64,000 nucleotides of DNA, from positions 35,297,451 to 35,361,450 of the forward strand of contig NC_090191.1 in assembly GCF_024679245.1 (NCBI RefSeq), in the 5' to 3' direction. Both the position numbers and the translations under genes were made by a program. Positions 45,119 to 58,399 of the stretch are shown in pieces; the stretch's first letter is position 1; the number at the start of each line of letters is the position of its first letter. The DNA is from Pseudorasbora parva (lineage: Eukaryota > Chordata > Actinopteri > Cypriniformes > Gobionidae). The notes under the pieces are model-generated. The model saw nothing but the letters and a program-made list of their open reading frames with translations. It was not told the origin of the DNA and made no database searches.

Positions 45119-46261
45119 CAGGCTCAGACTAAGATCATTACTGCAAAAACAAACAAGGTCAGTGTACGTTTACAAAGTCCCTCGATTAATGACATGCTCC
45201 ACGTCTGAGGTAAGGCATTCCCAAATGACAATGTGTAACAACGGCAAGGACCTATTTGCAACAAGGTAAACTGATGTTAATAACAATTTTCGGTTAAACA
45301 TCAATAAAGTAACTAATGAGTTCACAGTTATGAAAGTGTGTTTTGTAATATAGCCTAGGCTACAGTAAGTAGGCTACATTGTTCACTTACACCAGTAATC
45401 AGCTCTTTATCAAATAAGGATTTCCCCATTGCGATTAAAGTTGATAAGCGTCCTCGATTAGGCTACAGCATACAGAGCTGTTCGTTTAATAGTTACAATT
45501 TATAGAAAACGGCATAAAAATTATTGCAATATCATTCTTCATTATAGCCTTCAAAATAATAAAATCAAATAGATTTTAACTATGGACTTATTATTGAAAA
45601 ACGTGATGTTCACAGACGATTTCTATGGAACGTTCTACTGAATGGAGCAGAGGGGGCGGGGCTTAACGAAGCGTTAATTTCTCTCTTTGCTGCCATCTAT
45701 TGGATATTTGAATAAGACCAGACAAGTTTTTTTTAAAGTATAATAGCAACAAACAGATTAACTAAATACTTACTGAGGTAAAAAACCTGGCCAAATGTGA
45801 GGAAAATGCTGAGGATTTCGAATTGTTCCTTGTCAATGCCCTCAGAAAAAACACTACGATAAGTAAGATAAAAGTCCGTTAATTTTTTTTATTTTATTTT
45901 ATTATTATTACTTTTAAATATTTTAGTAGGCTACATCAAGTTAAACAAAATGAAAGTTAGAACTTTGGCAATTAGATAAAATAAATTAAGCTACGTTTTT
46001 TAAATATTACTTTATTTCAGTAGGCGTAGTCAAGTGGTCAGCGTAATCTTGAATGAATCAATGTTTTTTAAAGGGATAGTAGAAAATACACAGCACCACT
46101 CTCCACCAATAAATTGCAAGTATATGAATTTACTTTTAAATACTCCGAAATATATTAACCCTGAATGCCGCTTCTTCGGTAAGTTACAGTCACACAGCGC
46201 TGTTAAAAGCGCTAAACTTTTAGAACTTTTATTTTGAAATAATGCGTGAACTTTAAATTTT

Positions 46262-46382
46262 AGGGACGCAGAGCGGAAATGGGACCCTTGTGAAGTTGTT
46301 GTTGTTGTTTCGGTGGATGCATTCTACGCAAGTTCAAATATCATAACATCAGTAGGCTGAAGAGGCTCGTCGTCTGCATATC
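46262..46382 (+). promoter_or_regulatory. fbh1: fbh1 promoter / 5' leader region
   Basis: The short stretch before the start codon has scattered CpGs (GACGCAGAGCGG, GCTCGTCGTCTG) and a GTT triplet run, without an obvious TATA box. A GC box, GGGGGCGGGGC, lies further up at about 45,651, next to a CTCF-like site, but its link to fbh1 is uncertain. The transcription start cannot be fixed by eye. Confidence 0.35.
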
Positions 46383-47394
46383 ATGGAATCGTCCATGAGA
46401 GGTAAATGCTTTCAATTAAAACAATTGTTTTGCACTTTTCTCTTTACGCATCATGTTTGTAAGTTGATTCATTGATTATATGTTTTTAAATAAATGATTA
46501 CAAGCTCCAATCAGTACTGAGGTCCAAGTTCGTAGTCAGCCCAGACTTTGGGAGTTTTGTCTGTTTTATGTAATGTAAGTTAAATGGCTTATTAACTGTT
46601 TAACGTGTTTTAAGTAGGTAATAATGTGTTTAATATGTGTGTGTTCTAAAGGAAGGGCCAAACGCAGGCACCTCGGGCCATCAGAATGTGATGGTCTGGT
46701 GCAAAGCAACACAGGGAACCAAGCTCTCACACAGCCATTTAATGTCAACCTCAGCAACAGTCCAAACCGAAGACTTCAGCCTAGGACACCCACTAAAAGA
46801 AGCAGACAAGGTATTTATCAGTGTGTTTAGCATTTTCTGCTCAAAACAGTGCTATTTTACCACTTTATCATCTTGCTTTTAAGCTTCAGGTGGTGTGGAC
46901 CAACAGAGGGGTATCACCGAATTCTTCTCTGTCACCGGAGTCATAAGCACCAGCCCTCAAAAAGGAACCAAGACTCCAGTAAAGGAGGAGAAGGAGGAAG
47001 AAGAGGAACCCGTCGGATCTCTTACCCCAGAAGAGGAAAATGTAGAAGACTTTATGGAAGGAATCACTGAGGACATGTTCGACGATGACTTTGAGATGGC
47101 GAGTACAGTGGTCAAAAAAGAAGAATTGGTGGAAAAAGAAAAGCAGGAGGAGGACCTGGTTGAAGCCCTTCCTGATGCCCACTACGGGCTGCTGGGAGTG
47201 CAGGGAGGTCAGGAGGTGCCCCAGGGTCAGATCCAGGACCTGCCAGAGGAGATCCTCCAGATTGTGTTCGCTCACCTCCCAGCAGATGATCTCTATCGAC
47301 ACATAAGCCTGGTGTGCCATCGTTGGAGGGCCGTTGTCATTGACCCCCAGGTGTGCTGTTGATGCCTTTCAAACTTTACACTTAGATAAAAGTT

Positions 47395-47465
<71 letters not shown>

Positions 47466-50400
47466 ATACATATTGTGACATCCCATGGTTTGTTCCTTAG
47501 TTTCTACCTTGGAAGAAGTTGTACTGCAGATACCGTAGACGGGAAAAAGAGGCAGTGAATGAAGTGAAGTCTATCCTGCAGAATAATCAAATTATCAAAA
47601 AGGAAGACCTCTGTCTTCTCAATATGGTGAGGTAAGAATACACAGCTCAACAATCTGTTGACGCAAAAAAGGGGGGTTCACAACCCCTGCTCTCACACCC
47701 TCGAGGGTGTTAGGTGTGACATTAGTACATCGGGGGGTCATCTGTAGTTTAATTATAATGCTGATAGTTTATATTCAAAGTAATTATAGTGCCAAAATGG
47801 ACAATACAGAAAATAAATAGAAAAAAGGTGAACAGATATAGGGGTAACATAACTAAAATATTTTAACAAAACATACAGGAAAGAATGAATTCACATGTAA
47901 AATATGGAATATACTAAATCAAACACATGCATGATTTTCCAGGTACATGTCTCAGTTCAAACACAGTAAACGGGTGAATGTGAAGGACGTGTTGGAGTGT
48001 GTGAAAGTACATCGGCTCTACCCACACGCTGAAGGCTGCATCAAAGACAGACTGCCAGACATGGTGGAGGATGAGGTAATGTAAACTCGCAGTTAAAGGA
48101 ATATATTCATTGAAAAATGAAAAATTTGTCATAATTTACTCACCCTTGTGTTGTTCTGAGCCAGTAAGACTTTTTCATCTTTGGAACACAAATTAAGTTG
48201 TTTGGCTATCACCCAGTTTAAAATTAAACATTGGTCTGGGGAGTCTGCTCTGTATTTTCTGCTCCACAAGAGGTGTGATAAAGAAGCATTATTCAAATGA
48301 CTCCGTATGCAATTGGATAGTCCTTCAACCAATCAGACCACAAAAGCATGATCAACAGGCACCGACCCATTGCTTCTCTATCCGTCATCGTTTTAAACCT
48401 GCCAATAGCGCATCAGATGGATAAGCCAGTCTGTGATTGGTTCCCGCAAAAGTGTAACAGAAGAAGTAGAAATTAGTGATGCAAAGTCTGATTCATTTCC
48501 GCAAGTCGGTTCTTCTCTTACAGTTCGGCTCAATGACCCGGTTCAAAAAGCTGATTCATAGGTTCCTGACGTCATCATGCAATGATGTCACTATGCATTT
48601 TTTTAATGCTTTTTAATACATTTCTCTGTGTCATGTTAAATCAAGGGAACATTCAAATAAAGTAATAATCTTTATCAATGCATAATGAAACAATCAAATA
48701 GTTATTTGCGTGAGTGCATTTTCTGATGATTGCCTTTCATTCACTTAATGGTGTTGTGTTCAGTTAATTAATTTATCCTTCGCGTCAGATTCAACTGAAA
48801 ATTGCGCAACTACAGTACACATTACGGGCACTGATCAACAAACGCGGATATGTTACATGTCTAAAGTAGCTATATAGAAAGAATAATCCTTATAAATAAT
48901 CTGCAAGCATAATAAATACAGTAAAATTTATGGTTATGCATGTTTTAATAAAATTTTATTTAATAACAGTATTCATCATAATAAGCATATTTCCAGTAGT
49001 CTATGTGCCTCAGACATGCATTGTCAACTCAATCACCTTGCCTCGGTAATCCTCGGCAAACTTCAACAGATGTTTGAGCCGCCTCAATCGGTTCTTTTTC
49101 AGTCGGACATGCTACTTCGGCTTTTGCTTCTTGCGTCATTAACACAGAACAAAGTTAGATTCAGTTCGATTAGTGAAGTGGCTCGACTGGTTACTTGCTG
49201 AGAACCAGCTCAAAAGAACGATTCATTCAAGAACCTAACATCACTAGTAGAAATTCATTTACAGGTTTCCAGACTGAGTTGCAGGGCCAAATCAAATCGC
49301 CGGCAGATCAGGCTGGGTTTATGCAGTCTACAAATGAAGTATTAATGAAATCAGAAAGCTTTCTGTCCCTCCATAGACAGCTACACAACTACTACTTTGA
49401 CGCTTCAAAAAGATGATGAAGAGATCATAAAATTAATATGAATTGAGCAGTTTAGTCCAAATTTTCTGAACAGACACGATGTCTTTATATGATGAACAGA
49501 TTTAATTTAGGCTTTTATTCACATTTAAACATTGATCAGTGGACATAAACAGAAGCTCAACTGAACCTGCTTGAGGAAGAAAACTCGTTGGTTCTTGCAG
49601 AAGTTCAAACGTGCTGCGTAACACAAGAATGAACCTCATTGGTTTTCGCACTTTAAGCGAACATGCTTGAGTTTCCGTTTCCCAGAACCCAGATTCATAA
49701 ATTCATGAATGTTTATATGTGAAATAAAAGCCTAAATTCAATCTGCTCATCATATATAAAGTGATTGTTTCTAAAACTACTAGTTCAGTGTCTTTTTGTC
49801 GCAACAATGTGCTTTAGCATTCTAATTTGCATCAGGTTCCACTTTTTGGACATTTTTAACCAATTAATTTTGTTTCGACTTGTTTTACAGGGTCTAAATC
49901 CTTGGTCTACCATGGCCTTGATGTTGATTTTTTCTGACGGAGTAAAGGATGTCTTGGATCTGGTAGCTCTCTTGCGGAGGTCTGGGTGTCTGCTGACAGC
50001 AGGAGGAATCTCTGAATACCTGTGGGCCGTCGCGACTTTGCTCCTGGCCATGAGAGCGAATAATATTAACATCAGCAACAGGTGAGAGACAAGGTCCATG
50101 TAAGTAGTCCAGAAGATGTTTATTTATTGCAGCTGAGAAGTAAAAAAAAAGGTAATGTGATTAGCAGAGTGAATAGTATTTAACACAAACACTTCTGATC
50201 TAAATGATTCTTCACTTTTTGAACCTCCATCTTTAGGTGGCATTACAATATCTTCTATGTGCTGCACTTAATGGAGAACGCACCACCTCCTCCGAGCTTG
50301 CATGACAACAGGTAGGATAAGCGCTTTGAGAGCCACTTTTAAAGGTGCTATATAAAATACATTTATTATTATTGTCTGTATATTCATTTTTTTGGATAAC

Positions 50401-53400
50401 AAATCTTTGGGTTCAGGACGATTGTTTAAAACAAGTACAGCCCAGGCCAAAAGTTTGGAGACATTACTATTTGTGATGTTTTTGAAAGAAGTTTCTTCTG
50501 CTCATCGAGCCTGCATTTATTTGATCAAAATTATTTTTTAAGATCGACTGGAGTAACGATCCTGAAAATACAGCTTTGCTGAATCTTAAACTATTGAATA
50601 GCGCATATAACAAACAATATATGATATTATTGTAATGATCATCATAATTTTTTCAGACAGCTTACCACTCACGAGCAACAGCAGATACTCAACCATGACA
50701 TCCAGACTCATCACGTTGTTAAAATAATGGCTTTTGCAGGTGAGGAAAAACTATTCTTATTATTTTGCTGCTGAACATCTTTAGTTCAAATAAAGTAAGT
50801 AATATAGTATTCTGTTTATATAATCTCATTCTTATTTTTTGCAGGCACTGGAAAGACAACCACACTCGTGAAGTACGCTCAGCAAAGACCACATATGCGC
50901 TTCCTCTACCTGGCCTTCAACAAATCCGTGGCGATGCAAGCTCAGCGTTTGTTTCCGCACAACGTCCAATGTAGTACCATCCATTCAATGGCCTTCAGAG
51001 CTGTGGGACAGAGGTCGGTATACTGTTCAGACAGCAGAGAAACTATCAGCTATTTTGAAGATTTAATATTTAGTAAGCCTTTATAATAATCCGGATATTT
51101 TTTGTCTTTTCTGCTCTGCAGGTATAAAGATATGCGGAAACTGTCCAATAATTTGCAGCCGTTTGATGTGGCATGGGTCTTGCCTAAAGCACATGGGGGA
51201 TTCGTCAATGCTAAAGTGGTGACACAAACCCTCCACAATTACTGGGCGTCCATAGATCAGCGGGTTGGCCCCCAACATGTTCCATTAGAGTACAAGAACA
51301 CACATGGCAAGACTGTACAACCAGACGATCAGCAGACAATGGTAAAGTGAAGAGACCCTGTTCTATCAGTTTACATGTGTGAATACAGCTTGTGCTTCTG
51401 GGAATGTTGTGTTAAAGGTTACTAAATGATAAAGTCGATTTAAAATTAAAATGAAAGTAGTCTAAAATGAATATTGTGTCAGTAGCAATTTGAGACAAAA
51501 AATGCATTAAAAAGTCTGTCTCTTCAGAATTTTGCAGGTATGGCGCAGGATTTATGGGACCAAATGGTAGACCTGAAGTCCAAAAAAGAGAGAGTGTACA
51601 ACATGACCCATGATGGTAAGCACCAAAATTTGGATATACAGATATTTATTGTATAAACTCCAAATAATATAATTTCCTATCATACTCAGTCATAATAAAT
51701 CAGTTTTTCTGTTTATTGCTTTACTTAGATTTTCCATCCATCCACCTATCTATCTAATTGTCGGTATATTATATAAACAAACATCAAGATGTGCATAAAT
51801 TCTAGGGGTGTAACAATATATCGCAATAGAAGACTGCAACAATATGTATCTTGGAAAGTGACGATCTGTATTATGTATATAGTTCACCTTAAATGAAAAT
51901 TAATGTTAGAAAAAAATTCAAGTTTACAGAGTTTTAGAGTCAGTACTACTATATAAAATAGAGTGGGGGAATATTTGTTGGGCCTGATAATGCCAAATGT
52001 CATTATTTAAAATAAACCTAGTCAATGATAATGAGTGCAAGCATATTCATCTAAAATATTTCTGTATTTCCAGTTTCTGAATCATGAATTTTATTATGGT
52101 GTCCTTCATTGTCTAATCATTTTCACCCCCAATGTTTGGTATTACATTGGGGGTGGAAATGAATAAATAATGAAAGACATTTAACCTTTTAATCAACAGT
52201 AACTGTCTACAGTAAATGAGTTCTGCCATGAAAATTATTTGGTATAATTACCTCCCAGAACTGTTTCACACGATATCTTTCTCAAACACCAGACATCCGA
52301 CTCTGATTGCAAGATAACATGACATATTTTGTGCCAACTTCCCAAATCACGATTTTGTTCTCTTAAACACACAAGAAGGAATTGCTGCTGCAAATGTTTT
52401 AAAATGTTTAAGGTTTTATAATCCAGTTTTCCACATAAGCTATGCTTCCATCTAAAACTTATGTTAATCATTTCTTTTGATTGTTGCAAATAGGATACCT
52501 CAAACTCTGGCAGCTGACGAGACCAGAGCTGGACCGGTATGATGCCATATTTATTGATGAAGCTCAAGACTGCACACCAGGTTAAACAAATGACCCATCA
52601 TTGTTTTGTAAATTCATCCAGGTCGTTTAAGTTAGCTTTACAATGCAGGAGTTTTTGGTTCTGATATTTTCTTAGATTTTATTTTTAATTAAATTTTCAC
52701 TTTTTTGTAGAGCTGAATTTCTTAATTCTGTTCTGCTTGTGGTCTTGTTTTTTCAGTCATCGTGGACATTATGCTCTCTCAGAGCTGTGGGAAAATCCTG
52801 GTTGGAGATCCTCATCAACAGATTTACACTTTCAGAGGAGCAGTCAATGCTTTGCACGCTGTTCCTCACACACACATCTACTATCTCACACAGGTAGGTA
52901 AACGCTCACAAGCAAATTCCAGAGACTATTTATAGATAAAGTGTACCTCGCATATTGTGTTTATGGGTAAATGTTCAATTATTACCACTCTTATTTTTCA
53001 TAGAGCTTCAGGTTTGGCTCCGAGATTGCCTACGTTGGCGCTACAATATTGGACAGTTGTAAAAAAGTGAAGCAGATATTGGTTGGTGGGAATCAGGATG
53101 GTAAGTTTAAGAAAGTAAATTTGGGTAGTTCTAATAAAGAGAGTATTTATTTTTAAAAAACCTGTCATTTATTTGATAGATTTTGGATGAAAGTATAAAT
53201 CAGGCAATATAATAAAAATATGTACATTTACAGGGAGTGTAAGAGGAGAGGACACACACACACTGCAACGTCTGAAGCTGGGACAGAGGCTGTCAGAAGG
53301 GAGCGTGGCTATTCTGAGCCGCTGTAACGTCACTGTTTTTAGCGAAGCTGTCCGACTCACAGACATCAACCCCAGCTGCAAGATCTACATTGTGGGAGTG

Positions 53401-56400
53401 AGTCCATTATGCTTTTTTACACGTCGTTGTTTGAGCATGAAAAAGGTCTGCAAAGTTACAAAGCACAAAGTTACTCAAAAGGGAGTTATTCCCTGTATCA
53501 GTTTGCATTGTTTCGGATTCTCAGAAAAGCCTGGAACGTAGCCTTGAGTTTTCTTCTGGGAATGAACACAGCACAATATTCCTCATTTAAACAATTCCCA
53601 CCTAAATATGCCAAAAAAGGGACAAGGGCTGGTTGGGTTGAGTTAGTAGTGTGTTGAAACTTGCGGTTTTTGTAAGGAGCGTGACCAATCAGAGCGCATT
53701 GCACTTTTCTGAAGGAGGGCCTACATAGAGTTTGGATCTAAATAGAGCGTTACTGGTGGACTGGGAAGAGAGTTGCTGCAACAATGTAAAATATTTGAAA
53801 AATGTTTTTTTTGAACATTCAAGTAAGAACCTATTCTTGTAGACCCCACAAACTAAATCAAGACTTTGTAACAGGACATAATAGGGCCTCTTTAAATCAT
53901 TCGACATGACAATAGCAATGTTTATCTTAATGTGTATTTTAAACTTCATATATATTCTGTTCGGCTCTGATTTGTTTTGCACAGAATTTTTCATAAAAAT
54001 GTATTTGATGTTCAAAACTTTTTTTCTGATTTTAGGGGGTTGAAAACTTTGGACTGGAGAAAATTATGGATCTCTGGGTCCTGATGCAACCAGAGGACAA
54101 ACGCAAGAATGGTGAGTCACTTTAGCTTTAAAAGGTATTTTATGTTAGTCTCACCGTTTAAAAAAAATATCATAATTGATGGTTTCTGCAGTATTTAAGG
54201 TTTTTGCTATGTTATTTTAAATCGTTATTAATATCTTGTTGGATTTTTTTAAGTTTTGTTTTTCTAAAGTTTGGTTTGTCTCTTTACATCAGAGAGGCTC
54301 TTGATCAAGGATTTCTTCATCCGAGGTTTCTGCAGGGATAAGATGGGTGGATTCTTAGGTCTGAAGGGATATGCCATGGCCTCAGAAGACCGCGAGCTGG
54401 AGGGCAAGCTAGCCGTGGTTGAGAAATACAACAAACGCATTCCAGAGCTGGTTAAACGGATCTATGATCGTGCTCAGAAAAGCCAGCTATGTGCAGGTGG
54501 GTCAGACAGAAAGAGAAAAGAAAAAGAAGAGTAAAGCACTGGTTTTGAGGAATACACATTGTAAAATCACTGTATGCATACAGCCCTTATATGCAACCCC
54601 TTCATCTCTCTTATTGTGACAGATTATGTCCTTGGTACGGTGCATAAGTCAAAAGGCCTGGAGTTTGACACAGTGGTTGTGACAGATGACTTCATGAAAG
54701 TACCATGTGCTCGACACAACCTGCAGAGAGTGGGTGGTTTCAATGCAGGTTTGTGGTAATTTATTGAAAAATCTTTTGTATTTATCATTTGTAGATTAGA
54801 GTTAGTATATTATAGTTTTATTTGACAGAAAACAAATATTACAGAAAGCAATATTACTCTCCCACATGATGCTTAAAATGATGTCACATATTGCACAATG
54901 AATGTGTCTGTGTATAACAAAATAAAGCCCAGCTCTTAAAGTTATTGCAGTCTCTGTATCGGAGCCTGATCCTGTCTGGGTTTTAGCCAAGTGGCATCTG
55001 GTAGATCAAAGTGTACATTTGTGATGATCTGAAATCTGTGGGCATATATCATGGGTTCCATCAATTTTAGCCTGTCAGTTTGATATTCTTAAAAAAAAAA
55101 TTTTTTTAAAGGCATTAAAAATAAAATAGGAAAGGTGTATTTTTATCACACACATTTCACTGCAATGAGTAAAAAGAATCTTATCCCTTAAAGTTATCAT
55201 AATTTACTCATCCTGGTGTTGTTTTAATGCCATATGCGCTTTAAAAATATAATTTTTAAAAGATCCTGTTTCGATTTGTCCATATATTGTCCATGAATAT
55301 ATAAATATATATATATTCACTGCCATAGTTTCCATAATGGCAGTGAATAGCAACCAGCATAAAGTTTTTTTTTTTTAAAAGATGCAAAAGTATCACAATG
55401 ATTCTACATGCTATATATTCCAAGTGTTCTAGGGTAATACAATGTATATTAAATTACAGTTTCATATTTTTGGGGAAAAAACACAAATATGATCTCTTTT
55501 CACGCAAAAAACACTGCAGCCCATCTAAAAAAAATAATAATATTTTTTTGGGGGGGATATGAAGTATGCCAAGATTATAATATAAAATATTATTTACTGA
55601 AAAAAATCGCCATTTTAAACATAGTATTTAATATATATTATTAAATGCATTAAAATTTGTATTTTGTATACCATATATCTGTAATTTGAGTTAAAAAATC
55701 CTTTAAAAAAATAAAGAGATAAGGGCAATAAGTGATGTACGATATCTGATTGTAGTCCTTTAAAAAATCTTTAAAAAGTAGTGACGAGAAAACCAGAAAA
55801 ATAACACCAGGGTGAGTAAATGATTCACTGACAATTAATGAATGGATAGAAATAGTTAAGGAAATGTATGATATGGAACATTTGACTTTCTCTCTCTCTC
55901 TCTCTCTCTAAGAGATGCTTGAAAGAAAAGTGAAGCATACTGGGAAAAATGTATATCTTATCTGAATACAAATTGAGATGTATGCCTTTATTTAGTTTCC
56001 TTTTTTTTAAATGTTGAACACTTCTGTTAATCTATGATGATTTTGCCTGATGTCCCTTGGTCTGTCTGTCTTGTTTTCTTTTCCTTTAATTTTTTTTCTT
56101 GTCAAAAAAAAAATTGAGTGTTCCAGAAAATTCTAAAAAAATTTACTCTCTGGCTGCAGCAAATGTCCCAGATGACGAGTGGAACCTGTTATATGTGGCG
56201 ATCACGCGAGCCAAGAAAACACTGTACATTACCAAGACCATCAATAACATCCTCACGTTCCCTGGGGTGAGTTATTGCTGCTGCTGCTTCATTTTCATTC
56301 TGACCTTTATAATCCAAAAAACATCCAGATATCATGACATTGAAGCATTTTTATTATCCCTAAGTTTCCTGCCTCTTCCTCTTTCACAGGAGTACTTCCT

Positions 56401-57457
56401 GAGGTCAGAGCTGACCAGCACCCTGCTGAGTAAAAACCCGTGTCTCGTCTGCTCCATTGATGACTGTCAGAACCACATCACCCCAGACTCCATCCTCAGC
56501 ATGTGCAGACTCCCTGTCAGATATGTTAGTGTCTCTTTGCTCAACCATTCGTCTGTCTGTTAAAGGAGTATTTCACTTGAGAATTAAAATTTCCTAATGA
56601 TTTACTCACCTCCATATCATCCAAGATGATGTCATGTCTGTCTTTCTTCAGTCGAAAAGAAGTTCAAGTTCTTGCCAAAAATATTCCAGGATTTTTCTCC
56701 ATATAGTGGACTTCAGCGAGTTGAAGGTCCAAATTGTAGCTTCAAAGGGCTCTACGTGACCCCAGCCAAGGAATATGTGTCTTAGAGTAACGATAATGAT
56801 GTAATGATGTTCGATTATTTTAAGTTGAGTTTTAAGGAGTTTTTCGTCCTACCACGATACTCCTGCCTTCATCACACGTGAACTTTCCAACGTGATGACG
56901 TAATGTGCGCTGTGCATTGTAGATCAGAGCAAGAAGAGCATTTGTGGTTAAGTTATTTTAAAATCTTTTTTTAGAAAATGACCAATCGTTTGGCTAGAAA
57001 AGACTCTTATTCCTCGTCTGGGATTGTGTTGAGCCTTTTGAAGGTGCACTACAATCTGCAATTTGAAGTTGGACACCATTAAAGTCCACTATATGGAGAA
57101 AAATTCTGGAATATTTTCCTCAAAAACCTTCAGTTCTTTTCGACTGAGAAAGAAAGGCGTGACATCATCTTGAATGACATGGGGATGAGTAAATTATCAA
57201 GACATTTTAATTCAGTAAATGAAGTGAACTACTCCTATAAGAGCAAAAACTCACTTCCTGTATTGATTCATCCAATGTATGTGTTTCAGATGGACAGCGT
57301 GGATGCGGGCGGCGTTCTGTGTTTGACCTGTGTTGAGCAGCGTGTGGGACCGACAGCCTTCCTGCTCTCTCCTCCTGAAAGGGTCAGATCCATGACCTAT
57401 ACCAATGAAAGAATGGAGCTGCCCATCAACGTCGCCATGCTGTTATCTTTACTTTAA
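46383..57457 (+). CDS. fbh1: fbh1 (fbxo18): F-box DNA helicase 1, complete, 21 coding exons
   Basis: Exons: 46383-46401, 46652-46810, 46890-47350, 47501-47631, 47943-48075, 49891-50081, 50237-50311, 50657-50739, 50845-51013, 51122-51341, 51528-51615, 52494-52580, 52757-52893, 53004-53100, 53234-53397, 54036-54111, 54293-54496, 54623-54748, 56127-56266, 56390-56524, 57290-57457. All are GT-AG with matching phases; they total 1,020 residues, close to human FBH1. FBH1 is a UvrD-like 3'-5' helicase and SCF ubiquitin-ligase subunit that limits RAD51-driven recombination at stalled forks. Visible domains: PCNA-binding PIP box QRGITEFF (65-72), an acidic linker, F-box (174-212, starting IQDLPEEIL), Walker A AFAGTGKT (415-422), Walker B DEAQD (598-602), motif [16 protein letters not shown] (622-634), motif IV SFRFG (652-656), motif [10 protein letters not shown] (839-847) and motif [11 protein letters not shown] (896-904). 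The C-terminus has a CxxC...C...CxxC cluster (938-979). Met5 is an alternative start that aligns better with the human N-terminus. Confidence 0.97.
47394..47470. repeat. (TA)n(CA)n compound microsatellite in fbh1 intron 3
   Basis: TATATA of about 20 bp runs into CA repeats of about 50 bp, 30 bp before the exon 4 acceptor. Confidence 0.95.
48474..49246. mobile_element. hAT-type non-autonomous element in fbh1 intron 5, with 8-bp duplication
   Basis: The element starts TAGTGATGCAAAG and ends CCTAACATCACTA, with 8-bp terminal inverted repeats TAGTGATG / CATCACTA. GTAGAAAT lies on both sides (48,466-48,473 and 49,247-49,254), an exact 8-bp target-site duplication. The ends contain GGTTCTT/AAGAACC-type words typical of such elements. 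No transposase frame is present. Target duplication intact plus short length suggests a MITE-like derivative. Confidence 0.85.
50301..50370. repeat. Repeat tail fragment ('GCGCTTTGAG...GTGCTATATAAAAT') in fbh1 intron 7
   Basis: AAGCGCTTTGAGAGCCACTT, then GGTGCTATATAAAATACATT and a TATTATTATT tail, starts right after the exon 7 donor. It resembles the common teleost retroposon 3' tail. A separate dispersed-repeat end (CAAAAGTTTGGAGACATTAC, TGCATTTATTTGATC) follows at 50,440-50,540. Confidence 0.5.
53401..53905. repeat. Non-autonomous element in fbh1 intron 15
   Basis: The left side has CCATTATGCTTTTTTACACG a few bases after the donor; the right side ends ACATAATAGGGCCTCTTTAA, whose complement starts TTAAAGAGGCCCTATTATG, a terminus I recall as widespread in cyprinids. 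The interior has short chance frames only. The left boundary lies so close to the exon 15 donor that the inverted terminus may be partly lost. Confidence 0.45.
56566..57245. repeat. Long inverted-repeat MITE in fbh1 intron 20
   Basis: The left arm begins AAAGGAGTATTTCACTTGAG and contains GATGATGTCATGTCTGTCTT, TCCATATAGTGGACTTCA. The right arm contains AGTCCACTATATGGAGAAAA, GGCGTGACATCATCTTGAAT and ends GTGAACTACTCCTATAA. The arms pair over about 150-180 bp each side with a CpG-containing middle. It fills most of the intron before the last exon. Confidence 0.8.
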
Positions 57458-57975
57458 ACGGCATCGTGTGTTCGCATCATATAAGTGGCCTTTTGCCTTT
57501 GTCTCTTTTATGGTGCTTTTGCAGATTCACGTTTGTGGATTAATCTAGTCTGCATCTTTTTTACTTTTATTTAAAAATGTTCAGTAACCATTTTAATACT
57601 TATTTAAAAAAAAGATTTACTTTTTTTTCATCTGCAAATGTTTTTATTTTTTTTATTTTACAGGTTTTCCCACATTGTGACTTGCCCTTTTCTGGAATAC
57701 GATAAACATTGACGTCACTGTTTTTAGGTGGAAAATAGGCAGTGTGTCTTTTTCTGGCAGCTTTAGAAGGGCATCATCAAGCCTTTTGATATCTACAGTA
57801 TTACAGCTGTTGTAAATGACACAATAGTTGATGAGGAACACTAATGTTTAAGATTGTGTTTATGTCTGTAATTGTCATGTCAGTGATGTGTGGGAAGAAA
57901 AATAACCATTCCTATATATATACTGTTTCACATAAAGATGGTTGGTGTAATAAACTAAATCCATTGTCTAATCTT
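57458..57975 (+). other. fbh1: fbh1 3' untranslated region with poly(A) signal
   Basis: An AATAAA at 57,949-57,954 (GTGTAATAAACTAAAT) lies about 490 bp past the stop codon and is followed by a T/GT-rich stretch, a plausible cleavage context. No other clear AATAAA lies between the stop codon and this point. Confidence 0.55.
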
Positions 57976-58104
57976 TTTTTTCCAAATAATTTTGTTTTTT
58001 TGTTTAACTATTTGAACAAGCATGATCATAATTTGTCGTCTATAATTGTTTGACCAGAAAACAAATTGACCATTTGGGGGAAAAATGTGTGTTGTATAAT
58101 TGTA

Positions 58105-58265
58105 TAAAACAAATTGTTTTTGTTTCATAACTTTTTTTTTTTTATTCAAAGTGATTTGAGAATGTATATGTATGTTGCATTTCTAAAACTTTTTTGTTTT
58201 TTGTTTCATAAGACGTTTTTTATCCAAAGTGATTTGTTTGAGAATGTATACAGACTTACTAAAGT
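58105..58265. repeat. Imperfect ~85-bp tandem duplication
   Basis: TTTTTGTTTCATAACTTTTT...TCAAAGTGATTTGAGAATGTATA and TTTTTTGTTTCATAAGACGT...CCAAAGTGATTTG..GAGAATGTATA are two neighbouring copies of one unit. Confidence 0.65.
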
Positions 58266-58399
58266 ACCCAACAAACACATCTCAGCAAAATGCAGTGTTT
58301 TTCTTTAAGCTTCTGAACTTTATTGGACAAAAAAAAAAAAAACTCTGTGTGGCGTGTGCAGCTTGGCGTAGTGAAACATTAAGATAATTATTTATTTTT

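Noticed and set aside
46886..47320. 144-codon minus-strand frame opposite fbh1 exon 3
   Set aside because: Antisense shadow of an exon encoding the PIP box, acidic linker and F-box.
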